Assembly: GCA_934047225.1 (NCBI GenBank)
Contig: OW203983.1
Span: 41,784,310 to 41,848,309, forward strand
Source: Ypsolopha sequella
Taxonomy: Eukaryota; Arthropoda; Insecta; Lepidoptera; Ypsolophidae
Direction of reading: 5' to 3'
DNA length: 64,000 nt
The position numbers and the translations under genes are program-made. Shown here piece after piece: positions 36,707-50,094 of the stretch (positions within the stretch are counted from its first letter, which is position 1; each line of letters opens with the position of its first letter). The notes under the pieces are model-generated. The model was not told where the DNA came from. It saw only the letters and a list, made by a program, of their open reading frames with translations, and searched no databases.

Positions 36707-37806
36707 TTGCCACAAAATAAGAGGCCCGTTTTGACAGTTAAGAACGACCATAGAATATAACTTTACATGTAATAAATGAAACCGTTAACAAATAATTATT
36801 AACTTATTGGGTTTAAAGAAAATAAATAAACGTTATTTAATTATCACGGAACATATTTCAAGTATTATTTTCACGCATATTCCAAAATAAAATGCAATTT
36901 TGAATTACTACACAATGTCTCAAAAAAGTTACATTCTCAGTAAATTTTTTCTTAATAATAGTGTTGTAACCAGATAATCGCCTACCTTCACGGACTCAAT
37001 TCGATTCCACGTGAAAATAATTAACTTGTTTTAATATTGATAAAATAATTGTAATGATCTGTAATTAGCTTTTTTGAGACCAGTACACATAAAGCCAAAT
37101 TTAAATTTCCTTTTTTTTGTTGCAAATATGAACTTTTTAGATTTGAACATTTGCATGTATTTGTGGCGGTGTCGCGTATACCGAAAAATATAATATAATA
37201 ATTGTGCTAAATATGTAACATACTATCTTAGCTTTTACAATAACAAAAAATATACATAAAGAAACATGCATTTATTGCTTGAAGTCTCATTTTTTTATTA
37301 ATGAATTGGTTTACAACCAAAGTTTTCCATAAAACATCCTATCAAATCGACAGATTGGCTGGTAAGAAATATGGCAGTATTTTTTTTACAAGGCAAGGAG
37401 CATTTTTTTCATCTTGAATCCTACATATTTTTCTTACTGGCCAGTATTTTATATCTATCAACGCACTGACCTATATCTTATTTGAGGTCAGTGAAGTACA
37501 ACAATACAAAATATTACTGGCACGTAAGAATTTCCATTTCAGATTCTTTTCGTAGAGAAAAAAAATTAACAGCTCATAATTTTCAATACATACAATTTAT
37601 ATCAAACTATCCAATGGTTAATTAAATATTCTTCCTAGAAATTATAACCAATAAACTTGAAAATATTTCAAACGATAACAAACTCATAATATTTTGAATC
37701 GATTTCTCGTGAGAATCGGTTGACCTAGTTACCGATTTGTATGGTTCACATCCATAGATACGTTGCGATGACATGTGTCAAAACGGACCTATTACATTGT
37801 GACTAC
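36707..37806. mobile_element. Spacer between duplicates: 1.1 kb TIR element
   Basis: The ends are imperfect inverted repeats of about 30 bp: CACAAAATAAGAGGCCCGTT... at the left against the complement of ...AACGGACCTATTACATTGTG at the right. The TIRs reach almost exactly to the duplication junctions. No ORF is recognisable inside. A related motif (TTAGCCCGTTTGACAATTAA) occurs at about 36627 within copy A, so the left junction lies in partly repeated sequence. Confidence 0.6.
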
Positions 37807-40751
37807 TTTAGTATAATTATAAGCAGAGCTTATTATTAAAAATATTAAATTATTATTATTAAAATATAAACGAGCAAAATCCTTGACTCTATACATGGCA
37901 CGTAGTCATTGTCGTCGGTACGGCAACCCCTTTAGAAAACAAAACATTTAAACACAACACATTATGTACCAAACAGCCAAACATAATTTTCTTGTCAGTT
38001 AATTTTACTATAAATACCCCACCTTAATGGCCCTTGTTGGCTTACCCATCGTTAGTAATCCACCAACACCTTTAGCCACTTGACCTGACGAAAATAATCT
38101 CTAATGCCAAGTAGTAAAAGCCAAGCCATGCCTCAATTTGTGAAGGTGAGTTGGTACAAAAATGACGAATGAATGTACCAGTTAGAGGTAAAATAATACA
38201 TAATCGCTTCTCTGACCTAATGGTTCTCATGATCATAGGTTTGAATATTTTAACAATTGTTTTAGATGATTACCCCGTAGTGGGGGCGCTTTTTGTCTAC
38301 ATATATATAATATATTGACTGTGAAAGTAATTGAGTGTACTGTTAGATATATTTTCGAAGTAACAAAAAGTAAATAATTTTAATACTTCTCGTGAACTTT
38401 TGTAAATAAAATATTTGTTTCCAAGTACATTATTTATGTTGTTAATTCGCTTAGATTAAATTATGTTAAGGTGTGTTAATTCGGTAACCATTTCGAGATT
38501 TAGGTTTAATAACCCGTACGTTTAATCTACCGACAATTCCCATAGCTGAATTTTTAAAAGATTTATTTTTTATTTTTTTCATAGAAAATACGTCATTTTA
38601 AGACATTCAAGGTTTTGATTATTTTGGTATATAAATTAACCATTATTTTTATCATTTTTTAAAACGCTGTCCGATATGACATTACTTGAGAATTTTAGAC
38701 ATTACACTGATTGTGATGTGTGATTGCTTATAAAAAAGTGGTCTGTCTCTGTCTGTCTACTTATCTGTCATCCAGCTGTTAAATCATTCAGAAGCAAATT
38801 ATTATAAATTTATCTTGATAGCAAAGGACACATTTCTAAATAGCTTGAGCCAGCTCAAGTGACGACACACGAAGGCAAATGAAAGTTGCAGCTTTTTCGT
38901 AAAAATATTCATTATTATTTTTTGGACCACAAATTTTAAAATACGGCTTATTAAACGTAAATCTCGAAATGGTTTTCGAATTAACACACCTTAACATAAT
39001 TTAATCTAAGCGAATTCTTTAAAACATCATGAAAAAATAGTTTATTTAAATACCAAAATAATTAAAACTATGTCCTAAATGGCGTACATTCTCTGAAAAA
39101 AAATAATTAAAAAAATATTTTCAGATTAAGCTTAGATGGGAATTGTTTTAATAAAGTCAAAGCTCTAGTTTCAGAACATCTTCCTGTGTAAGTCATGGTG
39201 TGATCCAAGGGTCACTATATTGAGAGCAAAACTTTTTATTTTTTGTACTTTAATTTTGTCTCAAATATTTAATACTTCACGACACCATCTATATTCTGAT
39301 GATACGCAGCTGTATACCTTTTTCTAAATCATCTAATAATATTTATGAAGTTGTAAACATACAATGAATTTGCAACTAGTTCTTGGTCACGTCACACCCA
39401 GTTTTGTTAGTGAAATTGAAATGGTGGTTACCGATACATTAGGTACCGGCCCTTTATCCCAATAGCCTCGTTAGAATAGAAAGTTCAAAAATTCATATAT
39501 AAGAATGTGTCAATAATCTATACCATAAAATCATATTTTGACACTCGCGCGTACGTATTTTTTTTTGTACCATGGGATCACTCTGTGCAAGGGATGCTTC
39601 AACATTGTAGCCTGTAAAATCTGTAAATGCCTGAATTAGTAAGTACCAACATTCCGCAAACAATGTAGTAGACTAGCTTTTTCCCGGGGCTTCGCTCGCG
39701 TGTGAATGGCTTTAAACTGTCGATAGTTTTAGGCTTGGCGCTTATTTTATCAACTCCTCTTATAGCCTATGTATATAATATTTAGATAGGGTTACCACAA
39801 TGGTAATAAAGAAAACCGCATTAAAACCCTTTGAGTGGTAAAAATAAAAGTAAACAATACATAACTTTCTTGTATTCCAATGAGCAGGTGTTATCACTCA
39901 GCAACTTGCTGCCTTCTTCCAAATGCCAATTTAAAAAGTTAACCATGGAATTTTAATAATATGTATGATACATTTAATTTTTTTCTAGCCTTTTGGTCGA
40001 GGTTCCGCGCGCGCTGAAGAAGAAACCACTTTGTAGCAACACCATAGATAATATAAAACACGAAGCTATGTTTACATATATCGCCATCTGTCATTACAAA
40101 AAGAACTAAAATTTATGAAATCAGAATCGCGTCATCTGTCGTCGAATAGCATTATTAATGCTTTCGACAGAAAGTTTCGAAGCTACCGAAGCAGTTTCAG
40201 TTTAGTTTGATAGATGGCACTTGGCTCGTGATTTTTGTCATTTTTAACTAGTGTCATCTAGGTATCTATTTTGAAAGCTTACACTTTACATGTTTTTTTT
40301 AGATATTTTTATAATTTCATTAATATTAACAACCACCGAACTTATGATATTACCGAGACCTTTTTTTCTTATTATCAGTTTCTTTATTCCCATTAATTTC
40401 TAAGTTTTTTTTTGTTTTTACGTAATTTTAGGACATAGTTTATATAAATTAACCATTATCTTTTTATGATTTTTTTTAAGAATTGCGGATATGACTTATG
40501 ACGTCACTTGAGAATTTTAGACATACCGATTATGATGTGTGATTGCGTAGAAAAAAGTGGTCTGTCTTTGTCTTGTCTATATACTCATCTATCATCCATC
40601 AAATGAGGCGAAAGCATAAGGGCTCTGATTCAAACTGACGCACACAGATGCCGTCTAAGCAACGTTCGTCGTCTGAGTTGATCGACCGAGAGAGAAGTCC
40701 GCCACACTTGTTCATCCATGGACCATGGTCTGACTGGAGCGTTCCGGCCGA

Positions 40752-42371
40752 ATACTGAAACGTCTCTCAAATATTTAACGACTGCTTAAATATTTAAGTA
40801 GTTCTTAAACCCAAACTTCGTATACTCAAACGTCTTTTCTAAGCATGTGTTAAATCTAAGAGGATCTTAGAATAAGTAACACTCAAACGCTACTTAGTAA
40901 GTACACAATTCGTATACTGGAACGCAGCTCAATCTTATTTAGCTGTCAAATGAACTCTCAAACTTGTTTGAGTGCCCCAACATTTGAAAGTGGCCAAGAG
41001 GTCTCCCAAATAATCTAAACACTATAAAACAATGTCTTTAACGTCGTTATCTTCTCTTTCTGATGATGAAAGACCCACTGTGAGTCGTCGAAATGAAGTG
41101 AAATTAATTGCTTTCGAAAAATACGAAGATGTGGAGTTTCGTGCGCGGTTCCTTGTATCAAAGGAAATTGTTTTGTATCTGAACTCTGTATTTGGTAATA
41201 GTATCAAACCTCTAACAAGAAGAAATAAAGCCATTCAACCAGTAGACCAAATACTCATAGCTCTACGGTTTTCGCGACAGGACAGGAAATCGCTTCTACC
41301 GTTACAATATCTCAAGGAGAGCACAAGCAACACCTACATCACCTACAAGTGTCTTTGTGGTAATTAGAAGGCATAAATGTATTATTACATTTTAAAAAAC
41401 GACTTTTTAATTTGGTCGTGCTATATTAAAACCGGTTCGTTAAAAGTCGTTCGTTAAAAGTGGTTCGCTAGCTTCACTCAGGTACTGTCCAACGAGTAAT
41501 AGGCGATGTATTTCGTTCACCGAATTGTGCACAAAGTCACAGCAAAAATGGCTGGTATGAAGTCGCTGTTCATATATGCCAACAGCACAGGAATTTGCTG
41601 ATGTTGCAAATGATTTTTACAAATGATATGTTTTATTTTAAATATTAGAACATTGTGCATATGAATAGAATAGTGTATTAATCAAAACTTTTATTATTCG
41701 ATGCAATTTTAAGGGGAATTACGTAGTAGAGTAAATATTCTTTAATGAAGCAAGTTTGCGTAAATTGAGACATAGATAATATTGCCATGGACTTGCCACG
41801 ACTTAAATATTTGAGTGCTGCTTAGCTGATCATGCGTACTTATGGATTGATTAGTGATTGCCACTTAAGGTGATATATCGTCTGTGCAAAGGTCCCCGTT
41901 ACTCCAGGCGGAAAGACCCGCAGTGCGAGAGTGACGGAATCGGAGAAAATTGACAAAAAGTCGGTTTTAAATTAATAAAAAATTAACTAAAATAGCTATA
42001 AACATTTCCATAACCAGTAATTTAGGTATTGTTAAAACCCATCTAAATAAGTATGTTTTAAGTCTGTATAATCTAATAATTTGTCAGAATATCAAAAAAG
42101 TGTGAATTTAGACCACATTTCAATAATTATTTCTATCGAGTGAAATTCCTCCAATCGCGTTTCTGATAGTCCAAAATCTAGAAAAAGGTTCCAAAATTGT
42201 TATAGTAATTTATTTAACTTAAGATGTATTTTGAACAGCAGATAAATAACTTCAAAAAGTGTCTATTTTGACGGTATACCCCCTTAAATGTAGGAGATGT
42301 TTAAATTTACAAATATAAGTGCCCTTATTACAAATATAAGTGATTGGTGTATTTGAGAGACGTTTCAGTAT
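40752..42371 (+). mobile_element. PIF/Harbinger-type element, non-autonomous (copy B)
   Basis: The duplicate of 29734-31353, with a perfect 22-bp TIR here (ATACTGAAACG... and its complement). Same internal structure and length. Confidence 0.75.
41032..41367 (+). pseudogene. Harbinger transposase N-terminal fragment (copy B)
   Basis: Identical to the copy A fragment except for one visible Asp-to-Glu change (KYDD to KYED). It has the same truncation before the catalytic domain, so the duplication postdates the deletion. Confidence 0.85.
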
Positions 42372-45300
42372 TTGACCGTGCACGTTCGTTGTCTGGGTTG
42401 ATCGACCGAGAAAGACGTCGTCCGCCACACTTTTTCATCCATGGACTATAGCCTGACTTCAGCGTTCCTCTCCCTATCCCTCCCTAATCAGAAGGACCCA
42501 TCCAGGGGCCGGAATTAGTCTTTAAACAGAATTACAGAGGGACATGTTAGCCCTTTCCAAAAATTACTTTGAAATAATATTTTCAATCTACTTAAGTGGT
42601 CTGCTTTCACTGCTTTGGTGACAGACTACCATGTAACAAAAGCTAAAAGTCAAACGATATCGCGATGTACATGTCAGACAGCGCCATCTAGTTTTTAAAG
42701 TGCGCAATAAACATGAGTTATGGAAATATACATTGTACATTGCCATAGATAAATAAAGGAAGGATAGATTGCTCACTCCATACATTAAAACAAAGCCCGC
42801 GTAAAACTTATTATTTTCGCCGGTACCTAGTAGCTCGACTTATTATTTTTGATGTCGCTACTATACTAGATAAATTGTGACATACCTAGTGCCATCTATC
42901 GAACAGTTGATGAAACGAAATTCGATGTGTGTGTGTGTGTGTGTGTGTGTATGTAGCAACTATACTACGTCCTCAAAAACAAAAATTTGCTAGAATACGA
43001 CAATACGTGTGACAATATGTGCGCCATCTACCGGAATTTCGAATAACCATCTGCACGCTTAGTTAGATTGCCAGTATACCACCGAAAGTTTAATGATTAA
43101 TGACACCTGATTAAGAATTCACAATTTTCCGATGCAATGTTATGAACATTTTGTGTTTTTATTCATAAAATAAATAAATATGATGAACCAGAACAGTAAA
43201 ATGCTATATTTCGTCGATTTCAGACAAATTTTATTTCCAGCGAGACAAGTAACGCTATCTAGCAACGTTATTTTTAGTATTGCGAACAGTACAAGGAGAT
43301 AGCAATCTATCCTTCCTTTATTTATCTATGACATTGCCGACCAAATTTAGACTGTCAAGTATAAGTTGGCGTTCCTGCGGCGGCGCCTCCTACACCCTTT
43401 GTGTTGTCACTTTTTTGTGTAGTACGTTTAAAAAATTAGTACGTTTTTTTGCCACACGCCAACTTACACTTGACGCGCTGTAGTGACTGCTGTGCTGAAG
43501 TGCTGAAGAACGGCAAAGTCAAAAGCAGCAGGAAAAGAAGAGCTTGCATGACTAGATTGATGCAGGGGGAAGAGGTAAGAGGTAAATGAAAGAATGAATG
43601 ACTAAACACTTTATTGCGCAAAAATAAGAATGTAAGGTAGGTACATACAAAGAACAGATAGAAGGCAATGGCGGACTTATTCCTATATGAAATTTCTTCC
43701 AGTCAACATTGGGAAAACATAAAAACATTTTTATCGTAGATATCAATGCAATCAGTGCATAGCAAAAATAATATAAAGTTATATTAAACCTATAAGTAAT
43801 CAATTATTATAATAAAAGAGTAGAACCCGTGTTGAAGCAAAGTAATAAAAATTGAAAGGGGGTGACTAAAAAAGATTAATGGGACACAAATCAGCGATTT
43901 ATGGAATTCTTTTCTGTCTGTCTGTCTGTTCGCGCACATCTCTGAAACTACTTAACGGATTTTCATGTAATTTTCACAGGTGGACACACGGTGGACAGAA
44001 CTTAATCTGGTTTAAAATATAGGCTTTGTTTCATTAAAATCGGATTAATAATAATTCCTGGCGATGAAGGCCTAATAGACGTCAAAGATTGTTTAAAAGA
44101 AAATCTTAAAGAAAAATTGACACACCTCTTTCGCCTCTTCCACATCCATCAATCTAGTCATACAAGCTCTTCTATTCCGGGCCCTTCTTCAATATATTGC
44201 CAATTTTATTAGCATACGTCCTTATAGGGCGGCCTGCCCCCTTATTCTGTATCTTTGTTTGCCAACTGGACTGGGTGCCTATCATCAAAAACAAAGATAA
44301 AAACAGAAATTTCAAAATTGCCTTTGGTGAGTATTGAACTATTTACGAACTATGACGTCACTTCAAGTGCGAACATATCCTTACACAATCGGAATTCGAT
44401 AGTATGTCTATGTTTTTGATGATAGGCACTCAGTCCAGTTGGACTTTAGATACATAATAGGCCCTCTGGTCGAGCTCTACCTTCGACTTGCGCATCAGTA
44501 ATTTTTTTCGTCACTCTACTTCTTGGACGAATAAACCTTTCATTCACCTCTCTATATATCCAAACCACCGAAGAATCCCTTTATCTATTCTAGTCACTAC
44601 ATCTTCTTTCAGGCCGCAACGATCCCGCATGTCGATATTTGGTACCTAAATGAAAAGTTTTAATGCGAAATTAGTTGCAGCAATTGTATAACAGATGGTG
44701 ACACCTTCTTTAATGAAACGAGCTAGATACTATAATAACTGAAAATGTCAAAGCTAAGTATATTAAATACTTTTAAAAACTGTAAAAGAAAACAGCTGCG
44801 TCTGTTTGTACATTGATGATACTCCAAAAAAAACGGTGTTGTTATATACTAATACAAAAAAAAAACAGTACTTCGTCTGTATTTCATGCATCACGTAAAA
44901 ACTACAGAACGGATTTGGATGGGGTTACTAATGTACGAGCCTCAGCAGTGAGACATGGATTACAAAGAAAGAAGAAAAGGATATACACAGATACACATAA
45001 ACGTTGAAATTTAATCAACAGCCCGAATTCATGCTGGAGATTCGGTTACTGATCAGGAGCATTTCGTCACCTTAAATGGAAAATGAAATAAGTAACATTT
45101 TTCCAAAACACGTTTTATTGCATTTTCTAAACGTCCAATTTTTTCTCCATCTTTTGGTCTGGGAATCGTTTTCCTACTCCCTTTATTTCCTGAGATAGCT
45201 GTTTGTGGCCAAACTGGTTAATCCGGAAAACTACTAGAAAACTGATTGGGAAAACTATATTAAAATCACTTATACAAAAAGGATTAAAGAGATTGACTCT

Positions 45301-45716
45301 ACCTGTAGTTTTTTCATTAGGATAAAAAAAAGTAACTCACCTTATTGAATTTTGGCAATAAACATATTTCGAACTGATGATAATAACCGAAAGGCAAAAA
45401 TACATAACGGCTCTTATTGAAATGGTGTAAACGAATATTTAAATCGATGTTAACCGTACCTTAAGGAAAAAACAAAAAATTGTCTATTTATTTTTCGCTT
45501 GTAAAGGTTATCTTGATAAATGCAATTGAGCTTTTTTTGTCTGTTTATTTAATTTTAGTAAGCAGATTATATTTGAGCTTAAGTAATTAATAACTTTTTA
45601 ATCGAATTTTGCAAAAGTATTTAAATTTTATAAAACAAATCTGCAATACTAAGATGGTCTAGTTTTCGGGCAGGGAACCCTGAAATTACATTATTAATTG
45701 GAGCTGCTGTGGTTAA

Positions 45717-47220
45717 AAAAAATTGCGTTCGAAACAAATCGATGAAGTGTTATCAGCAGAGCTGCCCGACCCCAACTTGGAAAAACAGCTATATGACACG
45801 ATCACTAAGAGTATGAGTCCTTGTGGAGCACTGAACCCTACGTCCCCTGTACATGTGGGACAGGGCATGCACCAAAAAGTATCCACGGGCGCTGTTAAAA
45901 GAGACGCAAACCAACGAGAATGGTTATCCGTTGTACAGGCGCAGGGCACCCGAGAATGGAGGACGTACGGTCACAATTAAAATGAGAGGTACCGCGCAAG
46001 ACGTCGTAGTGGACAACAGCTGGGTGGTCCCGTACTCACCGCTCCTTTCGACTATTTTTAATGCTCACATTAATGTGGAGTTCTGAAACGTGGTTCAGGC
46101 AATTAAATACATTTGTAAGTACATAAACAAAGGCTCTTACCTGGCGATATTAATTGTGCAGCAGCAAGGCAATGCTAATATTGACCCACGAGACGAAATG
46201 CAGGTATTTACAGCTGGTCATTCCGTGAGCAGCAACGAAGCGGCATGGCGGATATTGGGTTTGCCGCTTCACGAGAGGCACCTGACAGTGATACGTCTTA
46301 CTGTGCACCTTCCCAACGATGAGCGCGTTTACTTCACGGAGGCTCACCTGTGCGATTGAGTAGTGAACCGCCCACTACCACACTCACCGAGTTTTTCCGT
46401 CTGTGCCAGACGGACGAGTTTGCCAGAACTTTGCCATATGCGGAAGTGCCAAAATATTACGCATGGAACGCTTCACGGAAAGCGTGGAAGCGTCGTGTGC
46501 AAGGCAACCCCGTCGAAGGCTGGCATGATGTGAAGACATCAGATGCCCTTGGCAGAATTGATATCGTGCACTTAACACACTTTGAGTGTTACTGCTTACG
46601 GTTGCTACTGACCCGCGTCCGAGGCCCCATCAGTTTTCAGGCCCTCAAAACAGTCGAAGGACAGGAAAAACTACGTTCCGAGAAGCGTGTGAGGCAATGG
46701 GACTTTTGGAAGATGACGGCCACTGGAACTATACGATGGAGGATGCCGTATTGTGTAGATCAGCGGCCAAGTTGAGAGAGCTTTTTGCTATCATGTTGAG
46801 CACCTGCGGATTCTCAAACCCCCTGCAACTTTGGGACCAGTATAAACTGCTATATCGGAAGATATCGCACACAAGTACCGAGGGACAGCACAGGCCAACG
46901 ACGATATATATTTTAATGAAGCGCTAAAATTTATTGAAGACAAAATTTTCTCAACAGTGGGTAAACGGCTGCCTAATTTCGGCATGGCTACCCCACAACA
47001 AACAGGAAAGTAGTCCACTGATTTGCTCAGGGAGCTCAGTTACGACACCACAGCCTTGGGGGCTCAAGTCGCTCAAACTGAGCCCCAGCTATTACAACCT
47101 CGAGATTGGCGAAGGCCGCATAGCAATGGATACGGAAGGCCTAATCAAATTTGAAAGCCACTTCTGCAATGTTGTAAATTTGGAAGATAACCTAATAAAT
47201 GAGGTTTTTCCGAGCTTATA
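45717..47220 (+). pseudogene. Helitron Rep/helicase pseudogene, internally deleted (copy B)
   Basis: The duplicate of the copy A pseudogene, with the same frameshifts and the same helicase-core deletion. It lacks the 77-bp insertion, so LRELFAIMLSTCGFSNPLQLWD reads through here, showing the ancestral frame. Only isolated substitutions separate the copies (for example Glu to Asp in AELPDPN). Confidence 0.85.
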
Positions 47221-47980
47221 ACTGATTTGTTTGTTATTCTTATAATAATAAAATTGTATTTCTATAACCAAAAGATCTGTTCACCTCAATGTGGTACTGG
47301 TGATGTTCTCAATCCATTCGATGCATGTAACTGTATGCAACTTTCAGTTAACTTACCTAAGAAACTACGGGTTGATTGTTGTTTATTTATTGGTCCATAT
47401 ATTATTATTTTATAAAAAATATTATGTATGACTGATTTGTTTTGTTGTTCCTATATTAATAAAATTATATTGCTATAACCACAAGACTTTAGGGTGCAAT
47501 TGTTTCAGAATAAAGTATCCATCCATGACAGCTTAAAATGTGCGATTTCAATTTTCAAACGGAACAAATTAGCCAGTTTGACAATTAAACCCGTATGTAT
47601 TTTTTGAGCTGTCAAGTGAATCCGCTTTTCTTACACAATTCTACTTGTTCACGTCGATGTGGCACTGGTGATGTTCTCCATCCACATGATACGTGCATGT
47701 TACTGTATGCAACTTTCAGTGAATTTACAGTACGCGGTGGTATATAATGCGCACCGGCAATTTACGGCTTCTTAGAGCGTCGTCTCTGTCACCGGACTAA
47801 GAGCTTCGTGCGACAGAGATGACGCTACGATACGATGTGCATTATTTATCGCCGCGTACTGTAGTTAACAAATTAAGGGTTGATTATTATTTTTTTGTTG
47901 ATTTCTTCAAATTATTATATAAAAGAGATTATGACTGATATATTTTACAATTTCTATAGGTATAATTAATACAATTATAT
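47221..47980 (+). repeat. Helitron 3' subrepeats at and beyond copy B
   Basis: Units beginning ACTGAT(T/A)T... occur at 47221, 47430 and about 47933. A TG(G/T)(T/C)ACTGGTGATGTTCTC motif at 47291 recurs at 47658. The last unit is split by a mariner-like MITE (47728-47861). Confidence 0.6.
47728..47861 (+). mobile_element. Tc1/mariner-like MITE, 134 bp, TA target duplication
   Basis: TIR CAGTACGCGG...ATAATGCGCA with its complement at the other end, flanked by TA on both sides. The ends start CAGT/ACTG, typical of Tc1/mariner. A second copy of the same family, in opposite orientation, is at 59197-59332. Confidence 0.85.
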
Positions 47981-47981
47981 C

Positions 47982-48176
47982 ATGAAGGTTCTGCAGTTTT
48001 TATTTATTTATTTAATCGTATATCCCAACCGGGTACTGGCCCAGTACTCCCAAAAAGATTCGGTTGATCCTTTATCGTCCAAGCATAGGTCCATCTCTGA
48101 CGCACGCCTAGAGAGTGTGATAGAGATGGATATACAACCGAACGATATTCGATCGAATTTTGTCACTTCGGAGTAG
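47982..48176 (+). CDS. Candidate small secreted protein, 64 aa
   Basis: This ATG-started ORF encodes 64 residues. The N-terminus MKVLQFLFIYLIVYPNRVLA looks like a signal peptide, with a basic residue at 2, a hydrophobic core at 3-15 and an A-x-A-like end at about 20. The remaining 44 residues are hydrophilic, free of cysteine, with no dibasic hormone-processing site. An AATAAA lies about 30 nt after the stop (48204). No family is recognised. The ORF begins just after an A/T-rich subrepeat shared with the Helitron 3' region, directly beyond duplication copy B. It could be an intact small gene, the first exon of a longer one, a fragment carried by the Helitron, or a chance ORF. Confidence 0.35.
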   Translation: MKVLQFLFIYLIVYPNRVLAQYSQKDSVDPLSSKHRSISDARLESVIEMDIQPNDIRSNFVTSE

Positions 48177-48721
48177 CCCCTTAGGATAGCGAAACAGGTT
48201 CTGAAATAAATTTATTTTTCTTGTCTTATTAACGTAAAAACTTCTTTAAATAAAACTATATAAAGACTTATGTAGGTATGTTTATTAGCTCCCTAATGAT
48301 AGATTTCCATTTTAAAACAGCTCTTATTAAAATATTAGCTTTGAAGTTAATTCTAAAGTCATTCTAAGTACCAGAAAAGGTCCATTGGCAAATTCAACAA
48401 CCATGAAAAATGGCAAACTATAAAATGGCAAACATAAATTTAACGGCAAAATTGACTAACAAACATGTAAAACTAAATAACTGGGCATAATTTTGGAAAA
48501 GTATTTTGGCAAAAATGAATAAACGGTAAATCATGGATATAGGAAACTATTTTCCTATATTATAAAATGTACAACTCAAGAATTTTCTAAAGCCCACAAC
48601 ATATAAGAAAATTAGAATTTTAGCTTTCTTAATAACGGAGATATGAATTTTCTACCGAAATAAAAACACAAAATTGCGATTATCTCGGAACTTTTTTTTA
48701 TTGGTTATTTAACTTTCCCTT

Positions 48722-48920
48722 TAAGGTGACGATTTATCCCTTTTTTCGAACACATAAAAAAACTGTTTGCTTTCATACTAACTGGACTAGTTCAAATACA
48801 ATTCCTAGCATAGGAAGTAGGGGAGCAAAAAATGTATTTTTTCGAATATCATCTGATGTTCCTGATCACCAACCGAGTCTCCAGTATAAATTTGGGCGGT
48901 TGATTAAATATTCATCTTAC
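48722..48920 (+). mobile_element. Family B foldback copy, left arm lost
   Basis: The interior (ACTGGACTAGTTCAAATACAATTCCT) and right arm (CTGATCACCAACCGAGTCTCC ... GGTTGATTAAAT) are present. Most of the left arm is missing. Confidence 0.75.
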
Positions 48921-48925
48921 ATATA

Positions 48926-49393
48926 CAGAGTGCTTGGAAATTCGACCTATTCCTTGAAAGGAGTTATACTAGAGATCATTTCCAACAAATTGAGCCCTAA
49001 CAACTAGGGGTCGAAAATAAATGGTATCCGAGCTACGGAGCTTTTTAAGATATTTTTCAAACTTTCAGACCAAACCAAAACTTTATTTTTAACCAAAAAC
49101 GAATAATTTAAAAATAACTACTCCTCTCTCGGCACTTATTTGTTATTTTTCCAATTTATGATAAATGAGGGATTATTTATTTTAAAAAAACATGCTCTGT
49201 ATTCCCATAATCTCAGAAATAAAAGGTCTTAAGTGGAAAGAAGAACTTTTTTACTTTGTAATTTTCGCAATATCGACGTGTTTTATTTCAAAAAAATTAT
49301 CATTTTCGACCCCTAGCTGATAGGCATTATTCGTTGGAAATAATCTCTAGTATAACTCCTTTCAAGGAATAGGCCGAATTTCCAAGCAGCCTG
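48926..49393. mobile_element. Long-TIR MITE, 468 bp, TATA target duplication
   Basis: Inverted termini of about 90 bp start CAGAGTGCTTGGAAATTCG and end CGAATTTCCAAGCAGCCTG. TATA flanks both sides. The interior is AT-rich without an ORF. The left end abuts a family B foldback, and the right end meets a LINE fragment. Confidence 0.85.
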
Positions 49394-49590
49394 TATACAA
49401 ATGAACAAGTAAGTCATTCAGAGTGAGGAGAAGTAAAATTTTTTTCATGTTATATTTAAAGGAGGACACAGAAGGAAGATTTTTGAGGGTTTGCGGAAAT
49501 TCATTGCAGAGTGGTGTGGGCAGGTATCGCCAGATCGAAAAGGCGACAGGAGCAAAGCGTTCTGTTGCTACGGTCAGTGCGAAGGGCAAC
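49375..49590 (-). pseudogene. LINE C-terminal fragment
   Basis: The minus-strand frame ends LPTPLCNEFPQTLKNLPSVSSFKYNMKKILL. The LP...I/F...LPSxSSFKxxMKK pattern is the C-terminus of CR1/L2-like LINE proteins. The 3' side runs into the 468-bp MITE. Confidence 0.55.
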
Positions 49591-49789
49591 TCTTTCTTTT
49601 AAATAATTTGATAGCAAAGGACACATTTCTAAACAGCCATTTCTCAAGTGACGTCACAAGAAAGCAAATGGAAATTGCATCTTTTTCGTAAAAATATTCA
49701 TCATAAGGTTTTTTAGACCACAAAGTCTAAAATATCTCGAAATGGTTTTGGAATGCGAACTCCTCGTTACCTTTAAAAATAAGAATTAT

Positions 49790-50090
49790 TTGGCTAAGTG
49801 CTATTTGGACTCATGCACAAAGGGTTTCGTACCACTCAACACGGGTATTGGAACCCTAAAAACATGGTAAATTACAAAAAAATAGATATAAGTAGGCACG
49901 AGACACCAAATAAATGACCCATACATGAAAATTAATAATCAAAAAGTGTCAAATGTAACAATAAGTAAGAAACCTGGGCCTAGTACAGTAATAAAATGAG
50001 GAACTGAAATATCACGTACAAGAAATAATTTGGCTAAGTGCGAGTCTGACTCGCGTACAAAGGATTCCGTCTCATTCCCGGCCACCTGTA
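49790..50090 (+). repeat. Two short family A fragments
   Basis: TTTGGCTAAGTGCxATTxGGACTC at 49790 with GGAACCCTAAAAAC at about 49850, then TTTGGCTAAGTGCGAGTCTG at 50029. Both are internally deleted. Confidence 0.6.
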
Positions 50091-50094
50091 TATT

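Larger units (their letters stand above)
37807..47656 (+). repeat. Segmental duplication copy B (about 9.85 kb)
   Basis: Partner of 26777-36706, colinear throughout with an offset of 11030 at the left end and 10950 at the right. Beyond its right end the sequence continues into another degenerate Helitron 3' subrepeat rather than the spacer found after copy A. Confidence 0.97.

Noticed and set aside
37807..47656. Treating the duplicate block as a single giant Helitron
   Set aside because: No TC start, CTRR end or terminal hairpin was found at the block borders, and it contains several unrelated nested elements.
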